Shown: positions 25,348-35,114, counted from the first letter of the stretch. The stretch is 64,000 nucleotides of DNA from Pseudoflavonifractor sp. AF19-9AC (GCF_003478995.1 NZ_QUGI01000002.1:246526-310525); one strand, 5' to 3'. Notes: generated by a model not told the origin, from the sequence alone. Made by a program: numbers and translations.

Positions 25348-26439
25348 TCACCGGGCCTCCCGGCGGGCGGCCATCAGCTCGGTGAGGGTGTCCAGCCGGG
25401 TCTCAAACTGGGCGGGGGAGAAGGCTCCCGGGTCCCCCTGGTCGCCGTCAAAGCTGACCACGGGGAGCTCCAGCTCGTCCCGCAGCCGCCGCTCCACCTC
25501 CTGGAGGTCGCCGCACCAGGGGCGGCAGGACCGGTTATAGTGGACGAGCACGCCGTCCACCCCATAGCGCCAGCACAGCTTTGCCCGCATGGCCACCCCC
25601 TCCTCCAGGGACACGCCGTTGATGGTCTCGCAGTAGGCCCGGGCCAGGCTCTCCAGATCCTGGCAGCAAAAGCCCAGGGAATGGCTGATGGGGTCGGCCA
25701 CCACCCGGATGTGCCGCTTGTCCAGCAGCTCCACCACCTGGCCCAGCACCGGCCAACAGGGGGTGCCCTCCCAGTAGATGCGGTATTCCTCTCCCTCCGG
25801 CCTGCGGGCGGCCAGCTCCCGGGCCAGCTCCAGCAGCCGCTCCTCCATCTCCGGACGGCATCGGCCGGTGACCATCAGGGGCATGTAATCAAAGATCTCC
25901 ATGCTCCGCAGGGGAGAGGGGCGTGCCATGGCACAGTCCAGCACCCGCTGCCAGGCCCGGGCGGACCGCTCCTCCCAAAGGCAGGCCTCCTGAAACTTCT
26001 GGGGGTCCCACTGCTGTCCCGTCAGCTCCTCCAGCTGGCGGATGGCCGCTTTTAGCTGCCCCAGCAGATAGTTTACCTGCCCTTGGGAGACCTGGCTCTG
26101 GCGGTAGGGGAAATTCAGCAGCACCAGGGGGACCTGCAGCGTCCGGGCCATGGCCTCATACCACTGCACCATGCCAGAGCAGATGTTGTCGCAGCACAGC
26201 AGCACATCGGGCTTTGGCAGTCCCCCGTCCCAGGCCAGGGCCATGCCCATGCGCACATAGGAACAGAGGTCGGCGCAGTAGCCCAGCCCCTCGGCCCGGC
26301 GGCAGAGCCGACCGCTCTCTCCCTTCCCGGCGGCGGCCGCCGCCGCACTCTCCGGGCAGATGACCTCCATACCCAAGGCCGCGGGGATCTCCAGGGGGAA
26401 TTTGGTGGACATCCAGGCCACCGGCTTACGGGCGTTCAT
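25348..26439 (-). CDS. 2-hydroxyacyl-CoA dehydratase family subunit (HgdB/FldC-like)
   Basis: A 363-aa protein of the HGD-D family. Candidate iron-sulfur ligands are CCDNIC (residues 81-86) and RSCRPWCGD (about residues 306-314). These proteins bind a [4Fe-4S] cluster and work as a heterodimer with an ATP-dependent activator. No partner or activator is adjacent, so it may be an orphan subunit or serve another reduction. It ends the thiW transcript, 7 bases after thiW. Confidence 0.82.
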   Translation of the reverse strand: MNARKPVAWMSTKFPLEIPAALGMEVICPESAAAAAAGKGESGRLCRRAEGLGYCADLCSYVRMGMALAWDGGLPKPDVLLCCDNICSGMVQWYEAMARTLQVPLVLLNFPYRQSQVSQGQVNYLLGQLKAAIRQLEELTGQQWDPQKFQEACLWEERSARAWQRVLDCAMARPSPLRSMEIFDYMPLMVTGRCRPEMEERLLELARELAARRPEGEEYRIYWEGTPCWPVLGQVVELLDKRHIRVVADPISHSLGFCCQDLESLARAYCETINGVSLEEGVAMRAKLCWRYGVDGVLVHYNRSCRPWCGDLQEVERRLRDELELPVVSFDGDQGDPGAFSPAQFETRLDTLTELMAARREAR

Positions 26440-26446
26440 GGCCGTC

Positions 26447-26974
26447 TCAGCTCCGCTGGACGGCCCGGCTCATGGCGGACATGGCGCCGTTCTTCTTCAG
26501 AATATACACCAGCACCCAGGCGATGATCGACCCGGTGACCGCCACGGTCATGAAGGGGATGAAATAGGTGAAGAGGCCGCAGGCCTTGCCCAGGAAATAC
26601 CGGGCAATGGGGAAGGCCAGGATGGAGGCCACCACGCCGGTGCCGATCATCTCGCCCAGGCAGGCCGCCCACACCCGATGGAACCGCTGGTACAGAAGGC
26701 CCGCCAGCAGAGCGCCGCACATGCTGCCGGGGAAGGCCATAATGGTGCCGGTGCCCAGCAGGTTGCGGATGAGGCTGACGCAGAAGGCCATAGCCAGGGA
26801 GTACCAGGGCCCCAGGAAGACACCGGCCACCACGTTGACCACGCTCTGGGTGGGGCAGCAGCGGGTGAAGCCCACGGGGATGGACAGAGTACCTCCCACC
26901 ACGCCCACGGCGGTGAGAATGCCCGCCAGCGCCACGGACATGGCCAGGCGGTTCTCCTTCGTGTAATTGGACAT
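26447..26974 (-). CDS. thiW: ThiW-type ECF transporter S component (thiazole uptake)
   Basis: A 175-aa membrane protein with about six helices and the ThiW-like start (GGTLSIPVGFTRCCPTQSVV, VVAGVFLGPWYSLAMAF). ThiW proteins capture the thiazole part of thiamine for a shared ECF energy module, which is not in the window. A TPP riboswitch and terminator lie upstream on the same strand, supporting thiamine-linked control. Confidence 0.88.
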   Translation of the reverse strand: MSNYTKENRLAMSVALAGILTAVGVVGGTLSIPVGFTRCCPTQSVVNVVAGVFLGPWYSLAMAFCVSLIRNLLGTGTIMAFPGSMCGALLAGLLYQRFHRVWAACLGEMIGTGVVASILAFPIARYFLGKACGLFTYFIPFMTVAVTGSIIAWVLVYILKKNGAMSAMSRAVQRS

Positions 26975-27261
26975 AAAAAAACACCTCTCTTGTAAAGTTC
27001 ATGGGGGAATACCGCAAAACAGAGCAGCGACATCCCTCCGGCGGCATAACGCCGCATACAGGGTCCCCGGGCCGGACACACACCGCCCCGCGGGGTTCGG
27101 TCGAGGCTTACTGGCCTCCTCTCACGCCGGAACACGGCTTCCCATCGCTGCAGTTCTGGCCCGGGCACAGGGCGCTCCCCCTCTGCCCGCTCCCGGCTCT
27201 GAGCCGGGGCGCCGCGGTATTCTCCTCCCACGTCCTTTCCAAAAGAAGTGTAAGTGGACAA
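26975..27261 (-). other. Long leader between TPP terminator and thiW
   Basis: About 290 transcribed bases with no convincing gene. The minus strand contains several strong hairpins and a block (27,099-27,126) resembling the P3 part of the upstream TPP aptamer: gtgagaggaggc...gcctcgacc. The rest of a TPP aptamer is missing. Confidence 0.45.
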
Positions 27262-27295
27262 ACAAAAACGGGACGGCCCAATCTGGGCCGCCCCG
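27262..27295 (-). terminator. Terminator of the TPP riboswitch
   Basis: A 12-bp stem with one mismatch (TGGGCCGtCCCG type), loop gat, then TTTTT on the minus strand. It lies 20 bases beyond the aptamer, as expected for a transcription-attenuating riboswitch. Confidence 0.85.
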
Positions 27296-27314
27296 CAATG
27301 CAATCATACGATCC

Positions 27315-27403
27315 CTATGACTTCCTACGGTGGCATTACCCACATCAGGTTAGAGGGTCGAGGCGCCAAGCCTCCTCTCAGCCCGCTGCCGCGAGCTCCC
27401 CTG
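27315..27403 (-). ncRNA. TPP riboswitch (THI element)
   Basis: The minus strand shows the conserved TPP elements in order: ggctgaga, the variable P3 hairpin, gaccctctaacctgat, gtgggtaatgccac and gtaggaag. It precedes a terminator and thiW, so bound TPP should stop transcription of the thiazole transporter. Confidence 0.95.
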
Positions 27404-27439
27404 TTTGCGCTGTTATCATACGACCTTTTTGCCCCCGTG

Positions 27440-29284
27440 TCAAGTCTGGCTTTCTTCCGGGAGCTCCTTCTGTTCCAGGATGTCCATGAACTCCTGGCCG
27501 GTGATGGTCTCGTGGTCGTAGAGGTACTGGGCCAGCTGGTGGAGCTTGCCCTCGTTCTCCTTCAGAATGTTCATGGCCTTCTCATACTGCCGGCCCACCA
27601 CCTGGGTGACCTTCCGGTCCATGCGGGCCTGGGTCTCGGGGGAGCAGGCCAGGGAGGCGTCACCCCCCAGGTACTGGTTGGTCATGGTCTCGAAGGCCAC
27701 AAAGCCGAACTCGTCGCTCATGCCGTAGCGGGCGATCATGGCCCGGGCCAGCTTGGTGGCCTGCTCAATGTCGTTGGAGGCTCCGGTGGTGATGGAGCGG
27801 AACACCAGCTCCTCGGCGGCCCGGCCGCCGGTGTAGGTGGCAATCTTGTTCAGCAGCTCCTCCTTGGACATGAGGAAGTGGTCCCCCTCGTCTACCTGGA
27901 GGGTGTAGCCCAGGGCGCCGGAGGTGCGGGGAATGATGGTGATCTTCTGCACCGGGGCGGAGTGGGACTGCATGGCCGCCACCAGGGCGTGGCCCGTCTC
28001 GTGGTAGGCCACAATCTTCTTCTCCTCGTCGGAGAGGACCCGGCTCTTCTTCTGGTAGCCGGCGATGACCACCTCCACGCTCTCCTCCAGGTCCGCCTGG
28101 GTGGCGTACTGCCGCCCGTCCCGCACCGCCCGCAGGGCGGCCTCGTTGACGATGTTGGCCAGCTCCGCGCCGGAAGCGCCCGCGGCCGTCTTGGCGATGG
28201 GGGTGAAGTCCACGTCCTCCGCCAAGCGGATCTTCCGGGCGTGGACCTTCAGAATGTCAATGCGCCCCTGGAGGTCGGGTAGCTCCACGGGGATGCGCCG
28301 GTCAAAGCGGCCGGGACGCAGCAGGGCAGGGTCCAGGGAGTCGGGGCGGTTGGTGGCGGCCAGCACCACCACGCCCTTGGAGCCGTCAAAGCCGTCCATC
28401 TCCGTGAGAAGCTGGTTCAGGGTCTGCTCCCGCTCGTCGTTGCCCGCGATCTGGCCGTCACGCTTCTTGCCGATGGTGTCGATCTCGTCAATGAACACAA
28501 TGCAGGGGGCCTTCTCGTTGGCCTGCTTGAAGAGGTCCCGCACCTTGGCAGCGCCCCGGCCCACAAACATCTCCACAAACTCGCTGCCGGCGATGGAGAA
28601 GAAGGGGACGTTGGCCTCGCCGGCCACCGCCTTGGCCAGCAGGGTCTTGCCGGTGCCCGGAGGGCCCACCAGCAGAGCGCCCTTGGGCAGGCGGGCGCCG
28701 ATCTGGCGGTACTTCTCCGGGTCGTGGAGGAAGTCCACGATCTCACCCAGCAGTTCCTTGGCCTCGTCCTCGCCGGCCACGTCGGAAAAGCGGATTCCGG
28801 TGGAGGAGGGGACGTACACCTTGGCTCCCGAGCCGCCGCCCATACCGAACATCATGCCGTCGCCGCCGCCCATGGCCTTCTGCATCCGCTTGCGGATGAA
28901 GTAGCCGATGAGCAGGAAGGGCAGCAGGGGCAGCACCCACCCCACCAGAATGGAGGTGAGCAGGCCTGGCTGGGTGTCGATGCGGTTGAGCTGGCCCCCG
29001 TGGTCGTAGACCCGCTGGACCAGGTCGGTGTCGCTGTCGATGGCGATAGTCTTGTAAATGTTCTCCTGGGCCTTGTCGGTGAAGGTGATTTCATCTCCCT
29101 CGATCTGCACAAGGCCAATGTTGTCGTCGTAGGTCATGGACATGAAGTCGGTATAGCTGACCTCTTTGACCTGTTTTTCCAGCACCGACGGGAAAAAGGT
29201 CATGTTCAATACCATCAAGATGAGCATAGCCACCACGTAATAGAAAATCAGCGGCTTTTTGGACGGTTGTTTCACTTCCTGCAC
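27440..29284 (-). CDS. ftsH: ATP-dependent zinc metalloprotease FtsH
   Basis: A 614-aa membrane AAA+ protease: helices at residues 11-31 and about 110-130, Walker A GPPGTGKT (207-214), Walker B IVFIDEID, pore loop FVGRGA and the zinc site HETGH (428-432). It degrades misfolded membrane proteins and regulators. The periplasm-side domain between the helices is short, as usual in Firmicutes. Length and order are normal. Confidence 0.98.
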   Translation of the reverse strand: MQEVKQPSKKPLIFYYVVAMLILMVLNMTFFPSVLEKQVKEVSYTDFMSMTYDDNIGLVQIEGDEITFTDKAQENIYKTIAIDSDTDLVQRVYDHGGQLNRIDTQPGLLTSILVGWVLPLLPFLLIGYFIRKRMQKAMGGGDGMMFGMGGGSGAKVYVPSSTGIRFSDVAGEDEAKELLGEIVDFLHDPEKYRQIGARLPKGALLVGPPGTGKTLLAKAVAGEANVPFFSIAGSEFVEMFVGRGAAKVRDLFKQANEKAPCIVFIDEIDTIGKKRDGQIAGNDEREQTLNQLLTEMDGFDGSKGVVVLAATNRPDSLDPALLRPGRFDRRIPVELPDLQGRIDILKVHARKIRLAEDVDFTPIAKTAAGASGAELANIVNEAALRAVRDGRQYATQADLEESVEVVIAGYQKKSRVLSDEEKKIVAYHETGHALVAAMQSHSAPVQKITIIPRTSGALGYTLQVDEGDHFLMSKEELLNKIATYTGGRAAEELVFRSITTGASNDIEQATKLARAMIARYGMSDEFGFVAFETMTNQYLGGDASLACSPETQARMDRKVTQVVGRQYEKAMNILKENEGKLHQLAQYLYDHETITGQEFMDILEQKELPEESQT

Positions 29285-29434
29285 ACAATATCATCCTCTC
29301 AAATGTTACACGCGGCCTCCGCCGCACGGGGTTTTATTAACAGGTTAATTAACAGTATAGTCTACCCATGAAGAATTTCCATGAGAGTGTGTGAATATTC
29401 TGTGTCAAATTTGTAAACACGGGGGGCAGCAGGC

Positions 29435-29463
29435 AAAAAAATACCGGATGGAGAACCATCCGG
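29435..29463 (-). terminator. queT terminator
   Basis: CCGGATGG-ttct-CCATCCGG followed by TATTTTTTT on the minus strand, just past the queT stop. Confidence 0.9.
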
Positions 29464-29477
29464 CAAGGAGTCTTGAA

Positions 29478-30005
29478 TTAAATGTGGGCCAGCTGCTCCA
29501 GACGGCGCTGAGGAATGCGCTCCCGGAAGAAGGAGATGCGGGGCAGCACCCGAATGAGCAGAGAGCCGAGAATGCAGCAGGCCAGCAGTTCACCCAGGCC
29601 CACGGTGAAGGCGTTGAAAGCGTAGGCGGGCCAGAAGGCAGGACCGAAGCCGCCCGCCTGGTACCAGGCGCACTCAGCGCCCACAATGACGGCGTTGCAC
29701 AGCACAGGGGGCAGGGGAGCCAGCCACTGGTTGGGCATCCGCTGAGTCATGAGGCAGGCCAGCAGGGTAGCTGCGGTGCCGAAAATCACATCCAGGGAGT
29801 AGGGGGAAAACAGATTGGCGATGAAGCAGCCCACCACCAGCCCCGGCGTGGCGGCGGGGAAGAAGAAGGGCAGCACGGTGAGGGCCTCGGACAGGCGGGC
29901 CTGGACAGGGCCATACTGGGGGATGGGCAGCGTCACCGTCAAGACGGCGTACACGGCGGCCAGAATGGCGGCAAAGGTGAGATCACGGGTGTTGAATTTG
30001 GACAT
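29478..30005 (-). CDS. queT: QueT family ECF transporter S component
   Basis: A 175-aa membrane protein with about five to six helices and the QueT signature GPVQARLSEALTVLPFFFPA. QueT-type S components import a queuosine precursor (preQ0/preQ1-like). The energy-coupling module is elsewhere. GGAGG lies before the ATG. Confidence 0.9.
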   Translation of the reverse strand: MSKFNTRDLTFAAILAAVYAVLTVTLPIPQYGPVQARLSEALTVLPFFFPAATPGLVVGCFIANLFSPYSLDVIFGTAATLLACLMTQRMPNQWLAPLPPVLCNAVIVGAECAWYQAGGFGPAFWPAYAFNAFTVGLGELLACCILGSLLIRVLPRISFFRERIPQRRLEQLAHI

Positions 30006-30190
30006 AAAAAAACCTCCATTTTTTGTTTAGAGAACGGCGAAGCCTTGGGCTTCCCGAACGAACACGGCAGGCTATGCCGCCGTGCTTGGACGAGATGGTA
30101 TAAAACTCGTCAACAGGCATCTTACCACACCCCAATCCGTTTGTCCAGACGGAATTGTGCCTGTCCCTTGCGGGAGGGAGGCGGAGTGTA
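30006..30190 (-). promoter_or_regulatory. queT leader region, structure unclear
   Basis: Holds the minus-strand hairpins aagcacggcgg...ccgccgtgctt-like (about 30,060-30,090) and gggaagccc...ggcttc ahead of queT. A preQ1 riboswitch would be expected, but I cannot match a known preQ1 class by eye. Confidence 0.35.
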
Positions 30191-30226
30191 GTACAATAGA
30201 GAAAATCACACCTTTGGAGGCGTCCC

Positions 30227-30667
30227 ATGGAGCAAACAACGGAACTTGACAACAAGGCCCTGCTCTCGGCGGTGGAGCGGATGGGCCGGGAAAATACCCG
30301 GGAGAACCGGGAGGCGGTGCTGGATGCGGTCATCTCCTCCGCCCGGTTTCTGGCCCCGGTGAACATTCTCTCCCCGGAGGAGGCCACCGTCTCCGGCGGG
30401 GAGGGCACCGCCATCCAGTTCCAGCTGCTGCCCAATCAGGAGGGCCAGCCCTTCTTTCCCGCCTTCACTGGCTGGGAGGAGCTGCGGAAGCTGTGCGGAC
30501 CCAAAAACCAGCAGACGCTGCTTTTGTCCTTCGACGACTACGCCGCCATGATTCTCCGGGACAACCGGGGGGCGGGCTTTGTCATCGACCCCTTTGGCTG
30601 CTGCCTGTCCTTTGACCGGGCCATGGTGGAGCACCTGGTGGGCCGAAAGGCGGAGCAAAATCAGTAA
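30227..30667 (+). CDS. SseB-like N-terminal domain protein
   Basis: A 146-aa protein with the SseB-type pattern FLAPVNILS..., FFPAFTGWEELRKL and GFVIDPFGCCLSF. The domain is common in Firmicutes and actinobacteria but its function is not settled. GGAGG precedes the ATG at 30,227; a weak promoter (TACAAT near 30,189) lies upstream. Confidence 0.85.
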   Translation: MEQTTELDNKALLSAVERMGRENTRENREAVLDAVISSARFLAPVNILSPEEATVSGGEGTAIQFQLLPNQEGQPFFPAFTGWEELRKLCGPKNQQTLLLSFDDYAAMILRDNRGAGFVIDPFGCCLSFDRAMVEHLVGRKAEQNQ

Positions 30668-30671
30668 ACAA

Positions 30672-30714
30672 AACCCATCCCCGGCTCTTAAACGAGCCGG
30701 GGATGGGTTTTTTG
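30672..30714. terminator. Bidirectional terminator after the SseB-like gene
   Basis: AACCCATCCCCGGCTC, loop ttaaac, complement, then T6. It also closes the convergent M56 peptidase operon. Confidence 0.95.
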
Positions 30715-30720
30715 TTGGTT

Positions 30721-32073
30721 CTAAACCAGGCGGGTACAGCCGGCAAGATCGGGGACCTCGGCCAGCCGCTGGGGGTCACTTCCGCGGAAGGAGACCCGTT
30801 TGGCATCCCAGGCAAGCCCCACGGCGTACCAGCTTCCGTCCGCCCCCTGCACCAGCAGGTACTCCTCCTTCTGGCCGGTCCAGGGCAGCCGCCCCTCCAA
30901 CCAACGGCTGGCGCACCAAATTTCTTCCGCCTCCAGGGTAGCGCCCGTCTCCTCCACGCACCGCTCCACCGCCTGGACAAAGGCCTCGGTACCGCCGTCC
31001 TCCCGCTGGTAGGCCAGCAGAATGTCCTGCGCCCGGCAGAGGTCGTGGGGACCGCCCGCCAGGAAGAGCCCCAGCAAAAGGCACACCGCCCAGGCCGCCG
31101 CCTGACGGTTCCGGTTCTGCCGGCTGGACTTCCAGGCCGCAATGGCCCGCACCCGCCGGGCAATGTCGCACTCGCCGAAGGCCGTGGGCACATCCCACAA
31201 AAGCCTTCCGCTGCCCAGCTCCACCAGCATCCGGGCGTACTCCCGCCGTTCGTCTCCGTCCAGCCGCTCCAGCACCGCCCGGTCGCAGGCCAGCTCCAGA
31301 TCCCGGCAGAAGCACCGGTAGCCCAGCCACATCAGGGGATTGTACCAGTAGAGCAGGACCCCGCTGAGGTAGAGCTTGCACCAGCAGTGGCGCAGGCGGA
31401 TGTGCTGCGCCTCGTGGAGCAGCACCAGGCGCATCCGCTCCGGGGACAGCTCCTCCTGGACATAGATGCCGTAGCTGGCCCCGGTCTCCCGGGCGGTTCC
31501 GCCCCACAGGACAAAGCTGGTGGGCAGGTCTTTGCACACCCGAATCATGGTGGTCTCCCGCTCCAGCTCCGGAATCCCCCGGCGCAGGGGGTCCTCCCGT
31601 GAGAGCAGCCGACCCTCATAGGCCTTCCGCTCCAGTCTCTCACTCCGCCGGGCGCACCACCAGGCCAGCCCCAGCGCGACAGCCGCCCACAGGACCGTCA
31701 GGGCGGTCATCACCCCGTCGCTGAGGGAGACATCTGCCAGCTTGCCTCCGGGCAGGGCCAGGTGATAGAGCCCCGGACTCTGATATCTTCCGGGCAGAAT
31801 GGCGGGGAGTTCGCCTGCATAAGAGCCAAAATCCGAAGTCCGGGTGACCAGCAGAGTGCGCAGGGTGACGGGCAGCAGGTTCAGCTGGTTGGCCAGGTCA
31901 TAGGCCCAGGGGAGGTAGGCGGAAAGCCACACAACCGCCCACAGCACCACCCGCTGCTGGGGCGTACAGATCCGGCACAGGAGGGGACGCAGCAGGAGCA
32001 GCACCCCGATTTCCGCCCCCAGAACCAGGCCCAGATTGAGGAGCTGGAGAAACAGATCGATCAAAAATTCCAT
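30721..32073 (-). CDS. BlaR1/M56 family membrane metallopeptidase, third in tandem
   Basis: A 450-aa protein with N-terminal membrane helices, the zinc motif HEAQH, a downstream ELACDRAVL (third-ligand region), another helix, and a C-terminal domain of about 100 aa. BlaR1-type proteases sense cell-wall stress and cleave BlaI-type repressors. It lacks the penicillin-binding sensor domain of true BlaR1. Start chosen at 32,073 after AAAGGAG. Confidence 0.88.
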   Translation of the reverse strand: MEFLIDLFLQLLNLGLVLGAEIGVLLLLRPLLCRICTPQQRVVLWAVVWLSAYLPWAYDLANQLNLLPVTLRTLLVTRTSDFGSYAGELPAILPGRYQSPGLYHLALPGGKLADVSLSDGVMTALTVLWAAVALGLAWWCARRSERLERKAYEGRLLSREDPLRRGIPELERETTMIRVCKDLPTSFVLWGGTARETGASYGIYVQEELSPERMRLVLLHEAQHIRLRHCWCKLYLSGVLLYWYNPLMWLGYRCFCRDLELACDRAVLERLDGDERREYARMLVELGSGRLLWDVPTAFGECDIARRVRAIAAWKSSRQNRNRQAAAWAVCLLLGLFLAGGPHDLCRAQDILLAYQREDGGTEAFVQAVERCVEETGATLEAEEIWCASRWLEGRLPWTGQKEEYLLVQGADGSWYAVGLAWDAKRVSFRGSDPQRLAEVPDLAGCTRLV

Positions 32074-32089
32074 GGTCCGCTCCTTTCCG

Positions 32090-33415
32090 TCACGCCGCTC
32101 CGGACATTCCCTCCGTCTCTTCCCAGGAAATGGGGGCACAGCCGGACAGATCCGGTGTGTCGGGAATGGTCACCTCCATCAGGTGGGCGTCCAGATCATC
32201 CCGATAGAAGCCCATGAGCGCTTTCCACCAGCCCCCCGCCTCATCCTGGAAGTAGACATGGGTGTAGCCGTTGTCGTCGCCGCGAATCCACAGCGGCTCC
32301 TCCTCATCGGGGACAATGTGCTGCTGGGCCATCTCCCCGGCCAGCCAGGTCCAGCCGCCGCCTTTTTCCAGGTCGGCCACCAAATCCGCCGTGATTGCCC
32401 GCTCCCAGGGACCGCCCAGAAACAGCGAGGCGGCCAGCAGCAGCGCCACCACCCAGCCCAGCAGCCGCCGGGCGTCCAGATCGTCCGACTCGTCCTCAGG
32501 CACCCAGCGGGTGGCCGCCTTCACCCGGCGGGAGGCGTCGCACTCCCCGAAGGTGGTGAGCCCGCCCCACCGGGGCTTGTCGCAGGCCAGGTCCACCAGG
32601 GTGTGAGCATAGGCCCGGCGCTCTTCCTCCCCCAGCTGCTTCAGCACCCGCCGGTCACAGGCCAGCTCCATGTCCCGCCGGGTGAAGTGGTAGGCCAGCC
32701 AGACCACGGGATTCCAGAAAAAGATACACACCACCACCACGGCCAGCCCCTGGAGCCAGGGATCGTGGCGGCGCACATGCTCCCGCTCGTGGAGGAGCAC
32801 CAGCCGCAGCTGCTCCTCCGTCAGCTCCTTCTGAAGGGCAATCTCATGCCGTCCCCAGCTTCGGACCACAAAGCTGGTGGGCAGGTTGGGGCACAGGCGG
32901 ACCACCAAATCGTCCTCCTGGTCCACCCGCAGACGCTGGTACTGCTCCCGGTCCAGCTCCGTGCCGGACCGGGCCATCCGCTTGACCCCCCAGTCGCTGC
33001 GGGCGGCCAGGAACAGAGTCACCGCCAGAAAGAGAAGCCCCAGCCACCCCAGGGTCCAAATTCCCTCCTGGGTAATGGAGAAGGGGATGGTCGCCCCGCC
33101 GGGCAGGACCAGGCGGTAGGAGCCCGCCTCCTGCAGCACAGGCAGGAACAGGGGATAGCCCCGCTCCGCCCGTGGAATGAGCAGACTGCGCAGGGTGGGC
33201 ACCGGCAGTTCAATCCGGGCCAGGGGCAGAAACAGCTGGGGCGCAAAGCCCCCGATCCAGCCCACGCCCCACAGGAACACCCGCTGCCCCGGAGTGAGCA
33301 GGCGGCAGAGCACCGGCCGCAGGAGCAGGATGATTCCCATGACGATGCCGCACCACAGCCCCAGATCGAGGAACAGGTTGAAATAACTGTTAAAAAAATT
33401 ATGCAGCAGCTCCAT
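32090..33415 (-). CDS. BlaR1/M56 family membrane metallopeptidase, second in tandem
   Basis: A 441-aa paralogue of its neighbours: helices near the N-terminus (GIVMGIILLLRPVLCRLLTP), LPTSFVVRSW, zinc motif HEREH, MELACDRRVL, and a C-terminal extracytoplasmic domain ending in a sequence similar to the other two. I start it at 33,415 after AAAGGACGG; longer frames upstream overlap the preceding gene. Confidence 0.88.
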   Translation of the reverse strand: MELLHNFFNSYFNLFLDLGLWCGIVMGIILLLRPVLCRLLTPGQRVFLWGVGWIGGFAPQLFLPLARIELPVPTLRSLLIPRAERGYPLFLPVLQEAGSYRLVLPGGATIPFSITQEGIWTLGWLGLLFLAVTLFLAARSDWGVKRMARSGTELDREQYQRLRVDQEDDLVVRLCPNLPTSFVVRSWGRHEIALQKELTEEQLRLVLLHEREHVRRHDPWLQGLAVVVVCIFFWNPVVWLAYHFTRRDMELACDRRVLKQLGEEERRAYAHTLVDLACDKPRWGGLTTFGECDASRRVKAATRWVPEDESDDLDARRLLGWVVALLLAASLFLGGPWERAITADLVADLEKGGGWTWLAGEMAQQHIVPDEEEPLWIRGDDNGYTHVYFQDEAGGWWKALMGFYRDDLDAHLMEVTIPDTPDLSGCAPISWEETEGMSGAA

Positions 33416-33447
33416 ACCAGCCCCGTCCTTTCCTGTCGATTGTTCTC

Positions 33448-34740
33448 TCAGCTTACCCGGGTATAGCCGTCCAGAAAGGCCTGTCTCATGGGCCCCACAC
33501 TGACCCAGTCGTATTTCTCCCCCGTCCAGTCGGAAAAGGTGATGCTGTACCACTGGCCCGTCTCGTCCAGCACCACCAGAGCCTCCGCCCTCTTGCTCCA
33601 GACTTCCCTTGGCTGCCAGTCCGGCTGTTCTAGCTTTTGGGCTACCTGGTCCATCCAGGCCCCGCTCTCCAGATATTCCGGCCACCGCGGAGGCTCATAA
33701 GCAGGCTTCCAGCTCTGATACACCGGGCCGCCGCAGAAGAAAAACACAAACAGCACCGATGCCAGCAGCAGGGACAGGGCCTCCAGCTCCTCCCGAACCG
33801 GCTTCCACCTGGCCGCCCGGCGTACCCGCAGCGCGGCGTCGCACTCCCCAAAGGAGGTAACGCTCCCCCACAGGTGCTTTCCCGAGGCCAGCTCCACCAG
33901 GGTGCGGGCATAGTCCCGCCGCTCCGCTGGCTCCAGCTTCTCCAGCACCGCTGCGTCGCAGGCCAGCTCCATGTCCCGGCAGGTGAGCCGGCAGGCCAGC
34001 CATAGGATGGGATTCCACCAGTACAGCGCGGTCAAGCTGCCCACCATAAGTCCCTTATAAGCCGGATGATGCAGGCGGATGTGCTCCAGCTCGTGGGGCA
34101 GCACCAGACGCATCCGCTCCGGGGGCAGCTCCTTCTGGAGGCAGATGACATAGCGAATGCCGTCCTTCCTTCCGGTGTCGTGGCCCCGGCGGACAAAGCT
34201 GGTGGGCAGGTTTTCACAAAGGCGCACCGCTACCCGTTGGTCCGTGATGCCGTACTCCGCCAGGGCCGCCCGGTCCATGCGCTCACCTGCCAGGCTCAGC
34301 CGCTTCAAGCGCCTCTCCTGCCGGTTCTCCCAAAGCACCACGCCCACCACGGTCACCAGCCAGACCAGGGCAAGCGCTGTCAGCAGCGTCTCATAGTGGG
34401 GGATGGCCACTTCCGTCCCTCCGGGCAGCATCAGCTGGACCTCCGTTCCGGCCTCGCTCCAGAAAAAGGCGGGGTAGGAGGATTGCCCTCCTCTCTGCGC
34501 CACCCGCGGAACCACCAGAGAGCGGAAGGTAACGGGCAGCAGCTGGTAGCGCCCCAGGGAGCTGTACGTCGTCGCCAGCACACCCAGCAGCCAGCCCGCA
34601 TACCAAAGCACCACCTGGTGCTGGGGCCGCAGCAGCCGCCCGGTCAACGGGCGCAGAAGGATCAGCGCCCCGAAGGTGAGGCCCAGAACCAGCCCCATGT
34701 TCAAATAGAGGACCGCCAGTTCCGCAAGCCAGTTCAGCAT
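33448..34740 (-). CDS. BlaR1/M56 family membrane metallopeptidase, first in tandem
   Basis: A 430-aa protein directly after the BlaI gene, with the zinc motif HELEH, LPTSFVRRGH and MELACDAAVL. Its C-terminal domain (about residues 340-430) differs from its paralogues, which suggests different sensed signals. As the gene adjacent to blaI it is the best candidate for the main partner. Confidence 0.9.
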   Translation of the reverse strand: MLNWLAELAVLYLNMGLVLGLTFGALILLRPLTGRLLRPQHQVVLWYAGWLLGVLATTYSSLGRYQLLPVTFRSLVVPRVAQRGGQSSYPAFFWSEAGTEVQLMLPGGTEVAIPHYETLLTALALVWLVTVVGVVLWENRQERRLKRLSLAGERMDRAALAEYGITDQRVAVRLCENLPTSFVRRGHDTGRKDGIRYVICLQKELPPERMRLVLPHELEHIRLHHPAYKGLMVGSLTALYWWNPILWLACRLTCRDMELACDAAVLEKLEPAERRDYARTLVELASGKHLWGSVTSFGECDAALRVRRAARWKPVREELEALSLLLASVLFVFFFCGGPVYQSWKPAYEPPRWPEYLESGAWMDQVAQKLEQPDWQPREVWSKRAEALVVLDETGQWYSITFSDWTGEKYDWVSVGPMRQAFLDGYTRVS

Positions 34741-34743
34741 ACC

Positions 34744-35097
34744 TTACCCCTCCCCCATGGTCCGGTCGATGAGCTCCTTCAGCTCCTCCGCCTCCTTCTG
34801 GGTCAGCTTCCGCCCGCTTAAAAAGGCGGTGAGGAAAGGGGAGAGGCCCCCGGCCATCTTCTCCAGATGCTCGCCCTCCGCCCGCACCGCCTGGGCCCGG
34901 GTGAGAAGGGGGGTGACCAGGGTCTCCTCGTGGCGCACCACTCCCTTGTTCTTCAGCTTGCGCAGCACGGTGTAGGTGGTGGATTTGTTCCACCCCAGCT
35001 TCTCCCCGCACAGCTCCACCAGGCGGGTGGAATTGACCGCCCCGCTGTCCCACAGCACCTGCATCAGCCGGTATTCTCCGTCAAAGAGCTTTTCCAC
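34744..35097 (-). CDS. BlaI/MecI/CopY family transcriptional repressor
   Basis: A 117-aa winged-helix protein: EYRLMQVLWDSGAVNSTRLV, then the recognition region NKSTTYTVLRKLKNKGVV. BlaI-type repressors dimerise on dyads and are released when a BlaR1-like protease is activated. It leads a four-gene operon (spacings 3, 32 and 16 bases), with three operator dyads in front. Confidence 0.93.
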   Translation of the reverse strand: MEKLFDGEYRLMQVLWDSGAVNSTRLVELCGEKLGWNKSTTYTVLRKLKNKGVVRHEETLVTPLLTRAQAVRAEGEHLEKMAGGLSPFLTAFLSGRKLTQKEAEELKELIDRTMGEG

Positions 35098-35114
35098 GTC
35101 TGTCCCTCCCTTCA

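Noticed and set aside
26975..27261. Cobalamin riboswitch in the thiW leader
   Set aside because: A stretch gccagtaagcctcgacc slightly resembles the B12 box, but the rest of the consensus is missing.
30006..30190. preQ1 riboswitch upstream of queT
   Set aside because: Expected from the gene, but I could not match the conserved core of a known preQ1 class by eye.
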